Below are positions 30,236-39,447 of a DNA stretch of 64,000 nt, piece by piece. Numbering within the stretch: position 1 is the first letter of the stretch; each line of letters begins with the position of its first letter. This stretch comes from Streptomyces sp. AM 2-1-1 (GTDB taxonomy: Bacteria; Actinomycetota; Actinomycetes; Streptomycetales; Streptomycetaceae). The translations under genes were made by a program, and so were the position numbers. The stretch covers positions 6,652,501 to 6,716,500 of the forward strand of contig NZ_CP119147.1 of the NCBI RefSeq assembly GCF_029167645.1. Direction: 5' to 3'. The notes under the pieces are model-generated. The model searched no databases, was not told where the DNA came from, and saw nothing but the letters and a program-made list of their open reading frames with translations.

Positions 30236-33144
30236 GCCCCGGCCGGACGCGGGTACTCACCCGCCCGGTCACCCGGCTGTCCGGCCCCGCCGGTCTCCCG
30301 CAGCGAGTGCGGGAGGTCGGCCCGGCCCTTCACCCGGAGCTTGCGGTAGGCGTGGGTGAGATGCTGCTCCACCGTGCTGACGGTGATGAACAGCTTCTCG
30401 GCGATCTCCCGGTTCGAGTGTCCGGCCGCCGCCAACGCCGCCACCTGCGACTCCGAGCCGCTGAGCAGTCCGGTGCCCGCACGGGGGCCGTCCTGCTCCG
30501 CGCGCGACTCCTGCGCGGCGAGCCGCCGCGAGAGCGGGGTGAACCCCTGTCTCTCCGCGATCTCCCGGGCCTGCCGGCCGACCATCCGGGCCTTGCCGGC
30601 CTGGCCCGCCCGGTCGTGCGCCGCGCTCAGATCGGCGAGGGCGCGCGCCAGCTCCAGCCGGTCACCCCCGGCGCCGAGCAGGTCCACCGCCTCCCGCAGC
30701 AGCACGGCGCGCCGTCGCGGGTCCGCCACCGAGGCGGCCGTCCGCAGCGCCATGCCGCGGGCCCGGGGCAGCGCCGGCGACACCAGCTCCAGCTGCTCGG
30801 ACGCGAGTCGGCGGGCCTCGTCCGTCCTGCCGAGCCGCAGCAGGGACGTCACCGCGTCGCTCCGCCACGGCACGAACGAGGGCTGGTCGATCTCCCACTC
30901 CCGCAGCAGCCGCCCGCACCGTGTCAGATCGTCCAGCGCCGCGTGCAGCAGGTCGACGGAGAGCCGCTGCCGGCCGCGCGCGTGCAGGTACTGGGCACCG
31001 AACCGCGTCTGGAACACCTGCTCGGGCAAGGTCCACGTGCGTGGCACCCCGGTCTCCGGCACCGTGCCCGTCGCCGTGGCGGCGAGCAGCAGGGTGGCGA
31101 GCGGAGAGCCGATCAGTACGCCCCAACTCGCCGTGGACATCGAGTCCATGGCCCGCCGGGCACTGCGCTGCGCGAGCCGGGCATCGCCCTGGCGGAAGGC
31201 GATCTCCGCCCGGACGGCCGCGAACTGCGCCTGCCACGCCGGAGCTCCGCGCTCGGTCGCCTCCCGCAGCAGAGCCTCGCACCAGCCCACCGCCAGGTCC
31301 GGGCGGTCCGCGTAGACCAGCACGGACAGGGCGAGATGGAGGGTGTCGAAACCCTGGTCGTCCAGCGGGGTCGTCTGGAGCGCGAGTTCGGCGCTGCGCA
31401 CACTGTCCTGATCGGCCCCCGAGCGCATCAGCCCGTTCAGCACCGCCGCCATCGGCCTCGGCGCGCCGTCCGGCTCGCGGGCCGCCTGCGACCTGCCGGC
31501 GCGCGCGCCCAAGACGGTCCGCGCGGCCGGGCGGCCCGTCCGGCCGCGCGGACCGGACTCCCGCAGCAGCGCGGGGTGGGAGGCGCGCAGCCACTCCCGA
31601 GCGGCGAGGTACTCGTTCGCGGAGGACGCGTCCAGCGTGTCCGCGAACCGTTCGAGCCGGCGGAGCGCGAGGGTGATCTCCTCCCCGCTCCCGTTGCGGA
31701 GCAGCCGCCCGAGGAGGGGCACGATCTGGCAGCCGGTCAGCCGCCCCTCCCGCAACGCGTCCACCAGCGGCCGCAGCCGCCGGCACGCCGTGTCCGGATC
31801 GCTCCGGAACTCGACGAGGCTCCACAGCATGGTGACGGTGGCCCGCTGCTCCTCGTCCGCGCAGACCCCCGACGCCAGGTCGAGGCATGACTCGGCGCAC
31901 GCCGTGTCGTCCCGGCGCAGAGCTTCACGGGCGGCGTCCAGCAGGACCGGGAGCGCCCAGGGCTCCTTGCCGTGCCCGGCGGACACCAGGTGGACGGCGA
32001 CCGCTGACGCCGGGTCCCCCGCCGAATGGAGCAGGCGGGCCGCGTCCCGGTGCAGCGCCGAGCGGTCGGCGGCGGGCATGCCGGCCAGGACCGCCGCTCC
32101 CGCGGCGGGGTGGCGGTAACGCCCTCCGTCCAGCACACCGATGACGTCCAACGCCCCCAGCACCTCGTCCACCTCGGGCTGCGGCAGGCCGAGCAGCCGC
32201 GCCAGCCGGTGGGGCGAGCCGGATGCGTCCAGCACCGCGAGGGCGCGGGCCGCGTCGCGGAACCGCCGCCCCGCCCTCCGTACGCACGCGTCCACCGCGC
32301 TGCCGAACTCCGCCCCGGGACGGGGACCCCGGCCGGTTGCCGGATCGCCGGTCCCTTCCCACAGATCCTCCGCCAGCGCGCGCAGCAGCAGCGGGTTCCC
32401 GCCGCTGAGCCGGTGCCAGTCGGTGGCCGGGGCATCCGGCGCGAGTACCCGCCCGGGCAGCCCCGCGAGCATCCGTCCGGTCGCCGCGAGGGAGAGCGGA
32501 CGGACCCGGACGCGGGTGAAATGCCGCTGCCGCAGGAGCGGGGTGCGCCAGGCGCGCTCCGACGCCTCCCCGTCGGTCGGCGGATCGGACTCGGTCACCA
32601 CGATCAGCACCCGGGACGCGCGGAGCAGACCGCCCATGTGGATCAGGGAGTTGAGCGACGCCGCATCGGCGAAGCGCAGATCGTCGACGGTCACCACGAC
32701 CGGCTTCCGCTCCGCCAGCGCACGGATCAGCTCCCAGTGGACCTGGCCGACATGGGCCGGAGTCGGACCGGACGACAACAGGTCCGCGTCGCAGGGCGCC
32801 GTCCGGCCCCGGGGCGGGCGCAGCGCCCGCGCGCACTCGTCGGGCGAGAAGTGCGCACGGCCGAAGAGCTGGCCGGCGACCCCCAGCGGCACGTCCTGCG
32901 CGGAGCAGGTGGCAGCCGCGTGCAGCACCACCGCGCCCTCGGCGGCCGCGATCTCGCCGAAGACGTGGAGCAGCTCCGTCTTGCCGGCGGCGACCGGACC
33001 ACTGATGGCGACGACGCCGCCCCGACCACCGAGACAGTCGGCCAGCAGCTCTCGAAGTCGCGTCACCTGGGTCTCACGCTCCACAAAAACCACAACAAGC
33101 TCCACATCTCGGCGACGCGGTGGCGTCGCGCGCATTTCGGACAT
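30169..33144 (-). CDS. LuxR-family large ATP-binding (LAL) transcriptional regulator
   Basis: From ATG 33144 the protein has 991 residues; a longer open frame exists upstream but overlaps the thioesterase gene, and GAGAG precedes this ATG. The N-terminal AAA/STAND ATPase domain shows Walker A GPVAAGKTE and Walker B VVTVDDLRFAD; the long middle is helical and TPR-like; the C-terminus is a LuxR/GerE helix-turn-helix (GHSNREIAEKLFITVSTVEQH). LAL regulators such as PikD commonly activate macrolide and polyketide clusters, so this is the likely pathway activator, possibly through the TAGGGG boxes. It starts 29 nt after the type II thioesterase and appears to be last in a long operon. Its last 67 bp overlap the convergent monooxygenase gene. 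No in-frame TTA codon was noticed. Confidence 0.92.
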   Translation of the reverse strand: MSEMRATPPRRRDVELVVVFVERETQVTRLRELLADCLGGRGGVVAISGPVAAGKTELLHVFGEIAAAEGAVVLHAAATCSAQDVPLGVAGQLFGRAHFSPDECARALRPPRGRTAPCDADLLSSGPTPAHVGQVHWELIRALAERKPVVVTVDDLRFADAASLNSLIHMGGLLRASRVLIVVTESDPPTDGEASERAWRTPLLRQRHFTRVRVRPLSLAATGRMLAGLPGRVLAPDAPATDWHRLSGGNPLLLRALAEDLWEGTGDPATGRGPRPGAEFGSAVDACVRRAGRRFRDAARALAVLDASGSPHRLARLLGLPQPEVDEVLGALDVIGVLDGGRYRHPAAGAAVLAGMPAADRSALHRDAARLLHSAGDPASAVAVHLVSAGHGKEPWALPVLLDAAREALRRDDTACAESCLDLASGVCADEEQRATVTMLWSLVEFRSDPDTACRRLRPLVDALREGRLTGCQIVPLLGRLLRNGSGEEITLALRRLERFADTLDASSANEYLAAREWLRASHPALLRESGPRGRTGRPAARTVLGARAGRSQAAREPDGAPRPMAAVLNGLMRSGADQDSVRSAELALQTTPLDDQGFDTLHLALSVLVYADRPDLAVGWCEALLREATERGAPAWQAQFAAVRAEIAFRQGDARLAQRSARRAMDSMSTASWGVLIGSPLATLLLAATATGTVPETGVPRTWTLPEQVFQTRFGAQYLHARGRQRLSVDLLHAALDDLTRCGRLLREWEIDQPSFVPWRSDAVTSLLRLGRTDEARRLASEQLELVSPALPRARGMALRTAASVADPRRRAVLLREAVDLLGAGGDRLELARALADLSAAHDRAGQAGKARMVGRQAREIAERQGFTPLSRRLAAQESRAEQDGPRAGTGLLSGSESQVAALAAAGHSNREIAEKLFITVSTVEQHLTHAYRKLRVKGRADLPHSLRETGGAGQPGDRAGEYPRPAGAQGATGAAGSGSPSSPRRVSAS

Positions 33145-33173
33145 CTGCTCTCGGGTGGGGACCGGTGAGGACG

Positions 33174-33950
33174 TCAGGGCCGGTGCCGCGGCGGCGCCGC
33201 ACCCGGCAGCAGCCGGTCGTGGATCAGGGCCCCGATCCGGTCCTGGTGCTCCAGGGGGAAGAAGTGGCCGCCGCTGAAGGTCAGCACCTCCGTGGGCCCC
33301 GAGGTGTGGCCCTGCCAGGCCCACGCCTCCTCCGGTGTCACCTTCGGGTCGTCACTGCCGGTCAGCACCGTGACCGGGGAGTCGATGAGGGGGCCGGGGC
33401 GATACCGGTAGCGCTCGATCGCCCGGTAGTCGCCGCGCAGCGCCGGCAGGATCATCTCCACCAGTTCCGGCTCCGCCAGCAGAGCGGCGGGGGTACCGCC
33501 CTGCCGCACGATCTCCGCCAGAAGGGAGGCGTCGTCGGCGAGGTGGAGCCGCTCCTCGCGACGGGTCGACGGGGCGCGGCGACCGGAGACGAAGAGCGCG
33601 GCCGGCCCCGACCCGGTGACCTCCGCCAGCCGGCGGGCCGTCTCGTACGCCACCACCGCGCCCATGCTGTGCCCGAGGAACGCCGGCGGCTCGCCCCACC
33701 AGGGCCCCAGGACTTCGGCGAGCGCGTCGGCCAGGGTCCCGATGTCCTCGGCCGGCGGCTCGGCCCGGCGCTCCTGGCGTCCCGGGTACTGCACGGCGAG
33801 TACCTCCACCCGGGGACGGAGCAGCGCGGAGAGCGCGAACCAGAAGCCCGCGGAGCCCCCCGCGTGCGGGAAGCACACCAGGCGGGCGCCGGCCCCGGGG
33901 GAGGGGTGGAAGCGCCGTATCCACAGATCGGCGCCGACTTGGGTCGTCAT
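33174..33950 (-). CDS. type II (editing) thioesterase
   Basis: A 258-residue alpha/beta hydrolase of the GrsT/RifR type: LVCFPHAGGSAGFW near residue 24, nucleophile in GHSMGA (about residue 94), Asp in TGSDDPKV and His in SGGHFFPLEH. Type II thioesterases hydrolyse misprimed or aberrant acyl groups from PKS carrier proteins. Here that includes acyl residues left by premature decarboxylation of alkylmalonyl units. The ATG overlaps the stop of the ABC ATPase gene (ATGA), and AAGGGG precedes it, so translation is probably coupled to the transporter genes. The LAL gene follows at 29 nt, a common pairing in polyketide clusters. Confidence 0.92.
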   Translation of the reverse strand: MTTQVGADLWIRRFHPSPGAGARLVCFPHAGGSAGFWFALSALLRPRVEVLAVQYPGRQERRAEPPAEDIGTLADALAEVLGPWWGEPPAFLGHSMGAVVAYETARRLAEVTGSGPAALFVSGRRAPSTRREERLHLADDASLLAEIVRQGGTPAALLAEPELVEMILPALRGDYRAIERYRYRPGPLIDSPVTVLTGSDDPKVTPEEAWAWQGHTSGPTEVLTFSGGHFFPLEHQDRIGALIHDRLLPGAAPPRHRP

Positions 33951-35863
33951 GCCCGTACCCCTTCCTGGTCACGGTCGGCCGCCGCGGGGTCACGGTCGGC
34001 CCCGGCGCCACCGTCGACCGCGGGGGCGTGCCCGGCCGTCCGGTCGGGCCGGGGGAGCGCGGCGAGCAGTTCGCGGGTGTACGGGTGGGAGGGGCGGTCG
34101 AAGATCTGCTCCACCTGCCCCGTCTCGACCAGTTTCCCGTCCTTCATCACGATCACCCGGTCGCTCACGTGGTGGACGACCCCGAGATCGTGCGAGATGA
34201 ACAGCAGGGCGAGCCCCAACTCCCGCCGCAACTCCGCCAGCAGGTCCAGCACCTGCGCCTGGACCGACACGTCGAGCGCGGAGACCGGCTCGTCGCAGAC
34301 GATCAGCCGGGGCTCGGTCGCCAGCGCCCGCGCGATGGCGACCCGTTGGCGCTGGCCGCCGGAGAGCTGCAGCGGGCGCCGGTCGCCGAGCGCCGCCGAC
34401 AGGCCCACCTGGCCGAGGAGTTCGGCGACCCGTGCGGTACGGGCCCGCCCGCGCGCCACGCCCGCCCGGGCCGCCGCCTCGGCGACGATCCGCCGCACCG
34501 TGTGCCGGGGGTCGAAGGAGCCGAGCGGGTCCTGGTGGACCACCTGGAGGTGCCGCCGCCGATCGCGGCGGGCCCGCTCGGGCAGGCCGCTCCACGGCTC
34601 CCCCTCGAACCGGACGGTGCCCTCGTCCGGTTCCACCAGCCCCAGCACGATGCGGGCCGTCGTCGTCTTGCCGGAGCCGGACTCACCGACCAGCCCGAGG
34701 GTCTCACCGGCGCGGATACGGAAGGAGACGTCGTCCACCGCCGTCCATGAGCCCCCGCCGGGCGCGCGGAAGCTCTTGGACACGCCCGCCACCTCCAGCA
34801 GCGCCGGACCCGCGGTTGCCGGGCGCGCCTGCCGGGCCGCCGGGGCGGCGACCGCCCCGGCCGTGGGCCGTACGGCGGCCGGCGGGCCGATCGGGACCGG
34901 CGTACCCGGGTACCAGCAGAGCGTCAGGTGCCCGTCCTCGCCGGCCGTCGCCGCCGGCAGCTCCGTACGGCAGCGCTCGTCGGCCGAGAGGCACCGTGCC
35001 GCGTACGGGCAGCCGCCCGGACCGGCGGCCGGGTTCCGCGCGGCCGGTACGGAGAGCGCGCTCCCCTTGGAGGCGAGCGTCGGCACCGCCGCCAAAAGCG
35101 CACGCGTGTAGGGGTGCCGGGGGTTCCGCAGTACGTCGGCGGCGCGCCCCCGCTCGACGACCAGGCCGCCGTACATCACCGCGACCCGGTCGGCGAGGCG
35201 GGCCACCACGGACAGGTCGTGGCTGATCAGTAGGAGCGCGGTGCCGTCACCGACCAGCCGCCCCAGCAGGTCCAGCACCTGGGCCTGCACCGTCACGTCC
35301 AGGGCGGTCGTCGGTTCGTCCGCCACCAGCAGCTCCGGGGCTCCGGAGAGCGCGGAGGCGATCAGCGCGCGCTGGCGCAGACCGCCGGACAACTGGTGCG
35401 GATACTCCGCGGCCCGCCGTTCCGGATCGGGGATCCCGGCGTCCGAGAGCAGCGCGAGCACCCGTTCGCCCGCCCCGGGCCCCTTGGCGAGGGAGTGCTC
35501 GGTGAGCGTCTCCCGTACCTCGGCGCCCACCGTACGCAGCGGGTCGAGCGAGACCAGGGCGTCCTGGAGCACCAGGCCGATGCGGCGTCCCCGCACGGCA
35601 CGCCACTGGCGCTCGGTCAGGGCCATGAGGTCGGTGCCGTCGAAGTCGAGCCGACGGGCGGACACCGATGCGTGCTTCCCGGTCAGCCCGAGCAGGGTGC
35701 GGGCCGTCACGCTCTTGCCCGACCCCGACTCACCGACCACGGCGAGGCATTCGCCCCGGTCCAGCGAGAACGACACGTCCCGCACGGCGCGGACCTCGCC
35801 GTCCCGCCGGAAAGTGACGTCCAGCCCTTCGACGGTCAACAGGGGGGACACGGTGGTGTTCAT
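33947..35863 (-). CDS. ABC transporter, fused dual ATPase (OppDF/DppDF type)
   Basis: A 638-residue protein from ATG 35863, which overlaps the preceding permease stop (ATGA). It holds two complete ABC domains. The first has GESGSGKS, LSGGLRQR and VADEPTTALD, followed by the oligopeptide-ATPase tail (RHPYTRALLAAVP, then GGCPYAARC with Cys residues). The second has GESGSGKT, LSGGQRQR and CDEPVSALD, ending in HPYTRELLAALP. It energises the importer formed by the two permeases and the lipoprotein encoded upstream. Cargo of this family ranges from peptides and nickel to glycosides and organosulfur compounds. The stop overlaps the type II thioesterase start. Confidence 0.93.
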   Translation of the reverse strand: MNTTVSPLLTVEGLDVTFRRDGEVRAVRDVSFSLDRGECLAVVGESGSGKSVTARTLLGLTGKHASVSARRLDFDGTDLMALTERQWRAVRGRRIGLVLQDALVSLDPLRTVGAEVRETLTEHSLAKGPGAGERVLALLSDAGIPDPERRAAEYPHQLSGGLRQRALIASALSGAPELLVADEPTTALDVTVQAQVLDLLGRLVGDGTALLLISHDLSVVARLADRVAVMYGGLVVERGRAADVLRNPRHPYTRALLAAVPTLASKGSALSVPAARNPAAGPGGCPYAARCLSADERCRTELPAATAGEDGHLTLCWYPGTPVPIGPPAAVRPTAGAVAAPAARQARPATAGPALLEVAGVSKSFRAPGGGSWTAVDDVSFRIRAGETLGLVGESGSGKTTTARIVLGLVEPDEGTVRFEGEPWSGLPERARRDRRRHLQVVHQDPLGSFDPRHTVRRIVAEAAARAGVARGRARTARVAELLGQVGLSAALGDRRPLQLSGGQRQRVAIARALATEPRLIVCDEPVSALDVSVQAQVLDLLAELRRELGLALLFISHDLGVVHHVSDRVIVMKDGKLVETGQVEQIFDRPSHPYTRELLAALPRPDRTAGHAPAVDGGAGADRDPAAADRDQEGVRA

Positions 35864-36768
35864 CGGTCGGACCTCCGGGTGAAGCGCTGCTGGGCGTGAC
35901 GGCCGACCACGTTCACGGTGATCACGGTCGCCGTGACGGCCGCGCCGGGGAACACCCCGAGCCACCAGGCCGTCTGGAGGAAGTCGCGCCCGGCGGAGAG
36001 CAGCGCTCCCCACTCGGGCGAGGGGGCGGCAGGACCGAGGCCGAGGAAACTGAGCCCGGAGGCGGAGATCAGCGCGGTGCCGAACCCCACCGTCGCCAGG
36101 GTCAGCAGCGGCGCCAGCGCGTTGGGCAGGACGTGCCGCAGTACGATCTGCCGGCGGGGCAGACCGAGGGCGACCGCCGACTCGACGTAACCCGAGCCGC
36201 GGACCACCAGCGCCTCCGCACGGACGAGCCGGGCGTAGCCGGGGACGAACGCGATACCGATGGCCACCATGACGTTGGCCGTGCCGGTGCCCAGCACGGT
36301 CACCACCAGCAGCGCCAGCAGCAGCCCGGGCAGCGCCAGCAGGATGTCGGCCAGCCGCATCAGGATCCCGTCGGCGGCCCGCCCGCCCAGCGCCGCCGCC
36401 AGACCGATCACGGCCCCCCCGGCGACCGCGATGACGGTCGAGCCGAATCCCAGCAGCAGGGAGGGCCGGGCCCCGTGGAGGACGCGCGAGAACAGATCAC
36501 GGCCCAGTTGGTCGGTCCCGAACCAGTGCGCGGAGCTGGGCCCCCGCAAGGCGTCGAGCGGGTCGATCGCGGTGGGCGAGACATCGGTGACCAACTGGGG
36601 GGCCACCGCCACCAGCACGACGAGCAGCAGCAGGGCGCCCGCGGCCACCACGGTCGGGGGAGCGGACGGACGCCCTCCCGCCCGGCGCCGCCGCGCCCGC
36701 GGCGGCGCGGACACGGCGACGGGAGCGGGAGGCCCGGTGGCGGGCTCGGGGACGAGAGTAGGTGCCAT
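35860..36768 (-). CDS. ABC transporter permease (DppC/OppC type)
   Basis: The 302-residue inner-membrane permease has a basic N-terminus, one N-terminal membrane segment (VVAAGALLLLVVLVAVAP), the OppC_N motif HWFGTDQLGRDLFSRVL and the BPD transport region with the EAA-type loop (ESAVALGLPRRQIVLRHVLPN). It starts 3 nt after the other permease and overlaps the ATPase start by 4 nt. It forms the heterodimeric channel with the DppB-type subunit. Confidence 0.93.
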   Translation of the reverse strand: MAPTLVPEPATGPPAPVAVSAPPRARRRRAGGRPSAPPTVVAAGALLLLVVLVAVAPQLVTDVSPTAIDPLDALRGPSSAHWFGTDQLGRDLFSRVLHGARPSLLLGFGSTVIAVAGGAVIGLAAALGGRAADGILMRLADILLALPGLLLALLVVTVLGTGTANVMVAIGIAFVPGYARLVRAEALVVRGSGYVESAVALGLPRRQIVLRHVLPNALAPLLTLATVGFGTALISASGLSFLGLGPAAPSPEWGALLSAGRDFLQTAWWLGVFPGAAVTATVITVNVVGRHAQQRFTRRSDR

Positions 36769-36771
36769 GGG

Positions 36772-37716
36772 TCAGGCGCTCCTGAGCCGCGGATCGATGA
36801 CGGGGTACAGCAGCTCCACCACGGTGGAGATCACGACGAAGACGAACGCGGAGAGCAGCACCACACCGATCACCACCGGCATGTCCTTGGCGCTCACCGC
36901 CTGGAGGACGAGCGAGCCGATGCCGGGACGGCCGAAGACGGTCTCCACCAGCACCGCACCGCCGATCAGGGAACCGGTGAGCCAGCCGGTCAGGGTGAGC
37001 AGGGGCACCGCGCAGTGCCGCAGCGCGTGCCGGAGCCGTACCGCCGTCAGACCCACCCCGCGGGACCGGGCGGTAATCACGAACGGCTGTTCGAGGGCCG
37101 CTTCCAGTCCTTCGCGCAATACCTGCGCCAGCACCCCCGTGAGGGGGAGCGCCAGGGTGACGGCGGGCAGGACCAGCGAGGCGAAGCCCTCCGCGCCGGC
37201 CACCGGGAAGACGTGGAACCGGAAGGAGAAGACCGTCAGCAGCACGATCCCGACCCAGTAGGACGGGGTGGACGCCGAGATCAGCTCCCAGACCGAGGCG
37301 ACCGCGCGGAAGCCCGGCCGCCGGCCGGCCGTCGCCACCGCGGAGACCACCGCGAGGACGACGGCCAGAACCAGTGCGGCCAGCGCGAGTTGCATCGTCG
37401 GCCACAACTGGTCGGCCAGCAGCGACCGTACCGGCCGCTGCAGTTGGTACGACTGGCCCAGGTCCCCCTGGAGCAGACGGCCCAGGTAGTGCAGGTACTG
37501 GTCGGCGACGGGCCGGTCGAATCCGTACTCCCGGGCGATCTCCGCCCGTACCTCGGGAGAACCGGAGTTGGAGGGACCGAGCAGGACGGAGACGGGATCG
37601 CCGGGGATGAGCTGGAGGGCGAGGAACGCCAGGGTCGCGGCGCCCAGCAGCACGGCCGCGGCCGAACCCAGGTGCCCGGCGATCCGGCCGGCCGGCCCTG
37701 TCGCCGACCGCGTCAC
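36772..37716 (-). CDS. ABC transporter permease (DppB/OppB type)
   Basis: From GTG 37716, which overlaps the stop of the binding-protein gene (GTGA), the product has 314 residues. A longer open frame upstream runs through the binding-protein gene and is rejected. Hallmarks: the N-terminal segment AAAVLLGAATLAFLALQLIPGD, the OppB motif YLHYLGRLLQGDLGQSY, several further membrane helices, the EAA loop (ITARSRGVGLTAVRLRHALR) and the C-terminal VVELLYPVIDPRLR. It is the channel partner of the DppC-type subunit. Confidence 0.93.
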   Translation of the reverse strand: MTRSATGPAGRIAGHLGSAAAVLLGAATLAFLALQLIPGDPVSVLLGPSNSGSPEVRAEIAREYGFDRPVADQYLHYLGRLLQGDLGQSYQLQRPVRSLLADQLWPTMQLALAALVLAVVLAVVSAVATAGRRPGFRAVASVWELISASTPSYWVGIVLLTVFSFRFHVFPVAGAEGFASLVLPAVTLALPLTGVLAQVLREGLEAALEQPFVITARSRGVGLTAVRLRHALRHCAVPLLTLTGWLTGSLIGGAVLVETVFGRPGIGSLVLQAVSAKDMPVVIGVVLLSAFVFVVISTVVELLYPVIDPRLRSA

Positions 37717-39371
37717 TTCTGGACCAGCCAGGCGTCGTAGTACGTCAGCCAGTTGCTCGCGTTGAAGGTGAGCCCGCGCACCTCGTCGGACTGCCCGACG
37801 AGGGAGACCTGGGTGTAGAGCGGGATCACGACCGCGAGGTCGATGCCCCGCTGCTGCACCTTCGGGTAGACGTCGGCGCGGGTCTTCTCGTCCAGCGTGG
37901 CGCGGCCCTGGTCCGTCCACGCGTCGAAGGACGCGTCGGTGAGGAAGGTGGCGTTGATGCCGCCCTTGGCCGGCGCGCTGCCGGAGTTGAAGAAGAGCCA
38001 CAGCACGTCCGGGTCGAACCGGGGCCAGCTGAGGTCGATGATGTTCGCCTTGCCGCCGTAGACCTGCGTGTTGTACGTGCCGATGTCCAGGTTCGGCCGC
38101 TTGACCTCCACGCCGATCTTCTTCAGGTCCGCCTGCACGGCCTGCCCGAGGACGTCACGGCCCTCGCGCGTCGCCTGGATGGACAGTTGCGGCCACTCGA
38201 CGGTGAGCCGCTTGCCCCCCTTGGTGCGGTACCCCTGCGCGTCCTTCCCGGTCCAGCCGGCCTCGTCGAGCAGCCGGGCCGACAGCTTCGGGTCGTAGGG
38301 CCAGCTCCCTTCGAGGGACTTGTCGTAGTTCGGGGTGGTGGGACTGATCGGGCTCCAGGCCCGGGGGTACTGGCCGAAGGTGACGGTCTTCACGTCCTGC
38401 TCGACGTCGATGCCGCGCTGGATCGCCTTGCGCACGCGCACGTCGTCCAGCGGGGCGAGCGACCCGTTGAGCCAGAGGTTGTAGTTGCCGCCCGGGTTGG
38501 CCCGCGAGATGAGTTCGAGACCGGGAGCGGCCTTGAGCGCGGTGACGTTCTGCGGCGGAATGGCCTTGGCGACCTGCACCTGGCCACTGGTCAGCGCGCC
38601 TGCCCGCACCGAGGCGGTGGGCAGGAAGCGGATGACCACCTTGTCGAGGTAGGCGGCGCCGGTGTGCGTCGCCGTCTTCGGGGCCCAGGCGTAGTCCGGG
38701 TTGCGGGTCAGCGTCGCCGACTGGCCCTTGGTGTAACCGGAGAAGACGAAGGGACCGCTGCCCACGTCGGCGGGACCGCCCGCGGCGAGCTTGCCGGCGC
38801 CGGCCGCGAGCGCCTTGGGGGAGTAGAAGCCCAGATAGGTGGTGCTGGCGGCCTGCAGGAACGGGGCGAACGCCTTGGAGAAGGTGACCTTCACCGTCTG
38901 CGGGTCGATGACCTCGGTGCCGGTGTACGGGCCCAGCAGGTTGGCCGCGTAGAGCGACTTGGTCTCCTTGGCCACGATGTGGTCGAAGTTGGCCTTCACC
39001 ACGGAGGCGTCGAACTTCGCACCGTCGGTGAAGGTGACGTCGTCGCGCAGGTGGAACGTGTAGCTCTTGAAGTCCGGGGCGACCTCCCACTTCGTGGCCA
39101 GCCACGGGTGGAACGTCCCGTCGGAGTCCTGCGAGACCAGCGAGTCGAAGACTCCGCGCTGGATCTCCGCGGTGACGTCCTGGGTGCTGGCGTGGATGTC
39201 CCACGAGACGGGTTCGGTGTCGACCGCGGTGGTCAGCGTCCCGCCCGCGACCGGCTTGCTGGAGCCCGCTTTGGCGGTGGTGTCGCCGCCCGACGAGCAC
39301 GCGGAGAGGAGGAGCAGCCCGCTCACCCCCACCGCGAGGGTGCGGCCGAGTCTGGACAGGGTGGGGCGCAT
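37713..39371 (-). CDS. ABC transporter substrate-binding lipoprotein (SBP family 5)
   Basis: From ATG 39371 the protein has 552 residues. It begins with a lipoprotein signal peptide: RTLAVGVSGLLLLSAC, lipobox Cys25. The rest is a family-5 extracellular solute-binding protein with the typical GTLTTAVDTEPVSWDIH start, YTFHLRDDVTFTDGAKF and the DVGSGPFVF region. It captures the ligand outside the membrane for the DppBC/DF-type complex. An upstream in-frame ATG (39455) would disrupt the signal peptide. The ligand is unknown. Given the DszC/SfnB-like enzyme upstream and the putative Cys-containing leader, an organosulfur compound or peptide is a reasonable guess. Confidence 0.92.
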   Translation of the reverse strand: MRPTLSRLGRTLAVGVSGLLLLSACSSGGDTTAKAGSSKPVAGGTLTTAVDTEPVSWDIHASTQDVTAEIQRGVFDSLVSQDSDGTFHPWLATKWEVAPDFKSYTFHLRDDVTFTDGAKFDASVVKANFDHIVAKETKSLYAANLLGPYTGTEVIDPQTVKVTFSKAFAPFLQAASTTYLGFYSPKALAAGAGKLAAGGPADVGSGPFVFSGYTKGQSATLTRNPDYAWAPKTATHTGAAYLDKVVIRFLPTASVRAGALTSGQVQVAKAIPPQNVTALKAAPGLELISRANPGGNYNLWLNGSLAPLDDVRVRKAIQRGIDVEQDVKTVTFGQYPRAWSPISPTTPNYDKSLEGSWPYDPKLSARLLDEAGWTGKDAQGYRTKGGKRLTVEWPQLSIQATREGRDVLGQAVQADLKKIGVEVKRPNLDIGTYNTQVYGGKANIIDLSWPRFDPDVLWLFFNSGSAPAKGGINATFLTDASFDAWTDQGRATLDEKTRADVYPKVQQRGIDLAVVIPLYTQVSLVGQSDEVRGLTFNASNWLTYYDAWLVQK

Positions 39372-39447
39372 GGCGGAACTCCAGGAGTGAACGGTCCCGT
39401 GGGGACGGGAGGGGAGAGGGGAAACGGGGGGAGGAGGGGAGGCCGGC

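Noticed and set aside
30169..33144. bldA (TTA codon) control of the LAL regulator
   Set aside because: I checked the TAA triplets I could see on the plus strand across this gene; none falls in the codon frame as TTA. This was by eye, not an exhaustive scan.
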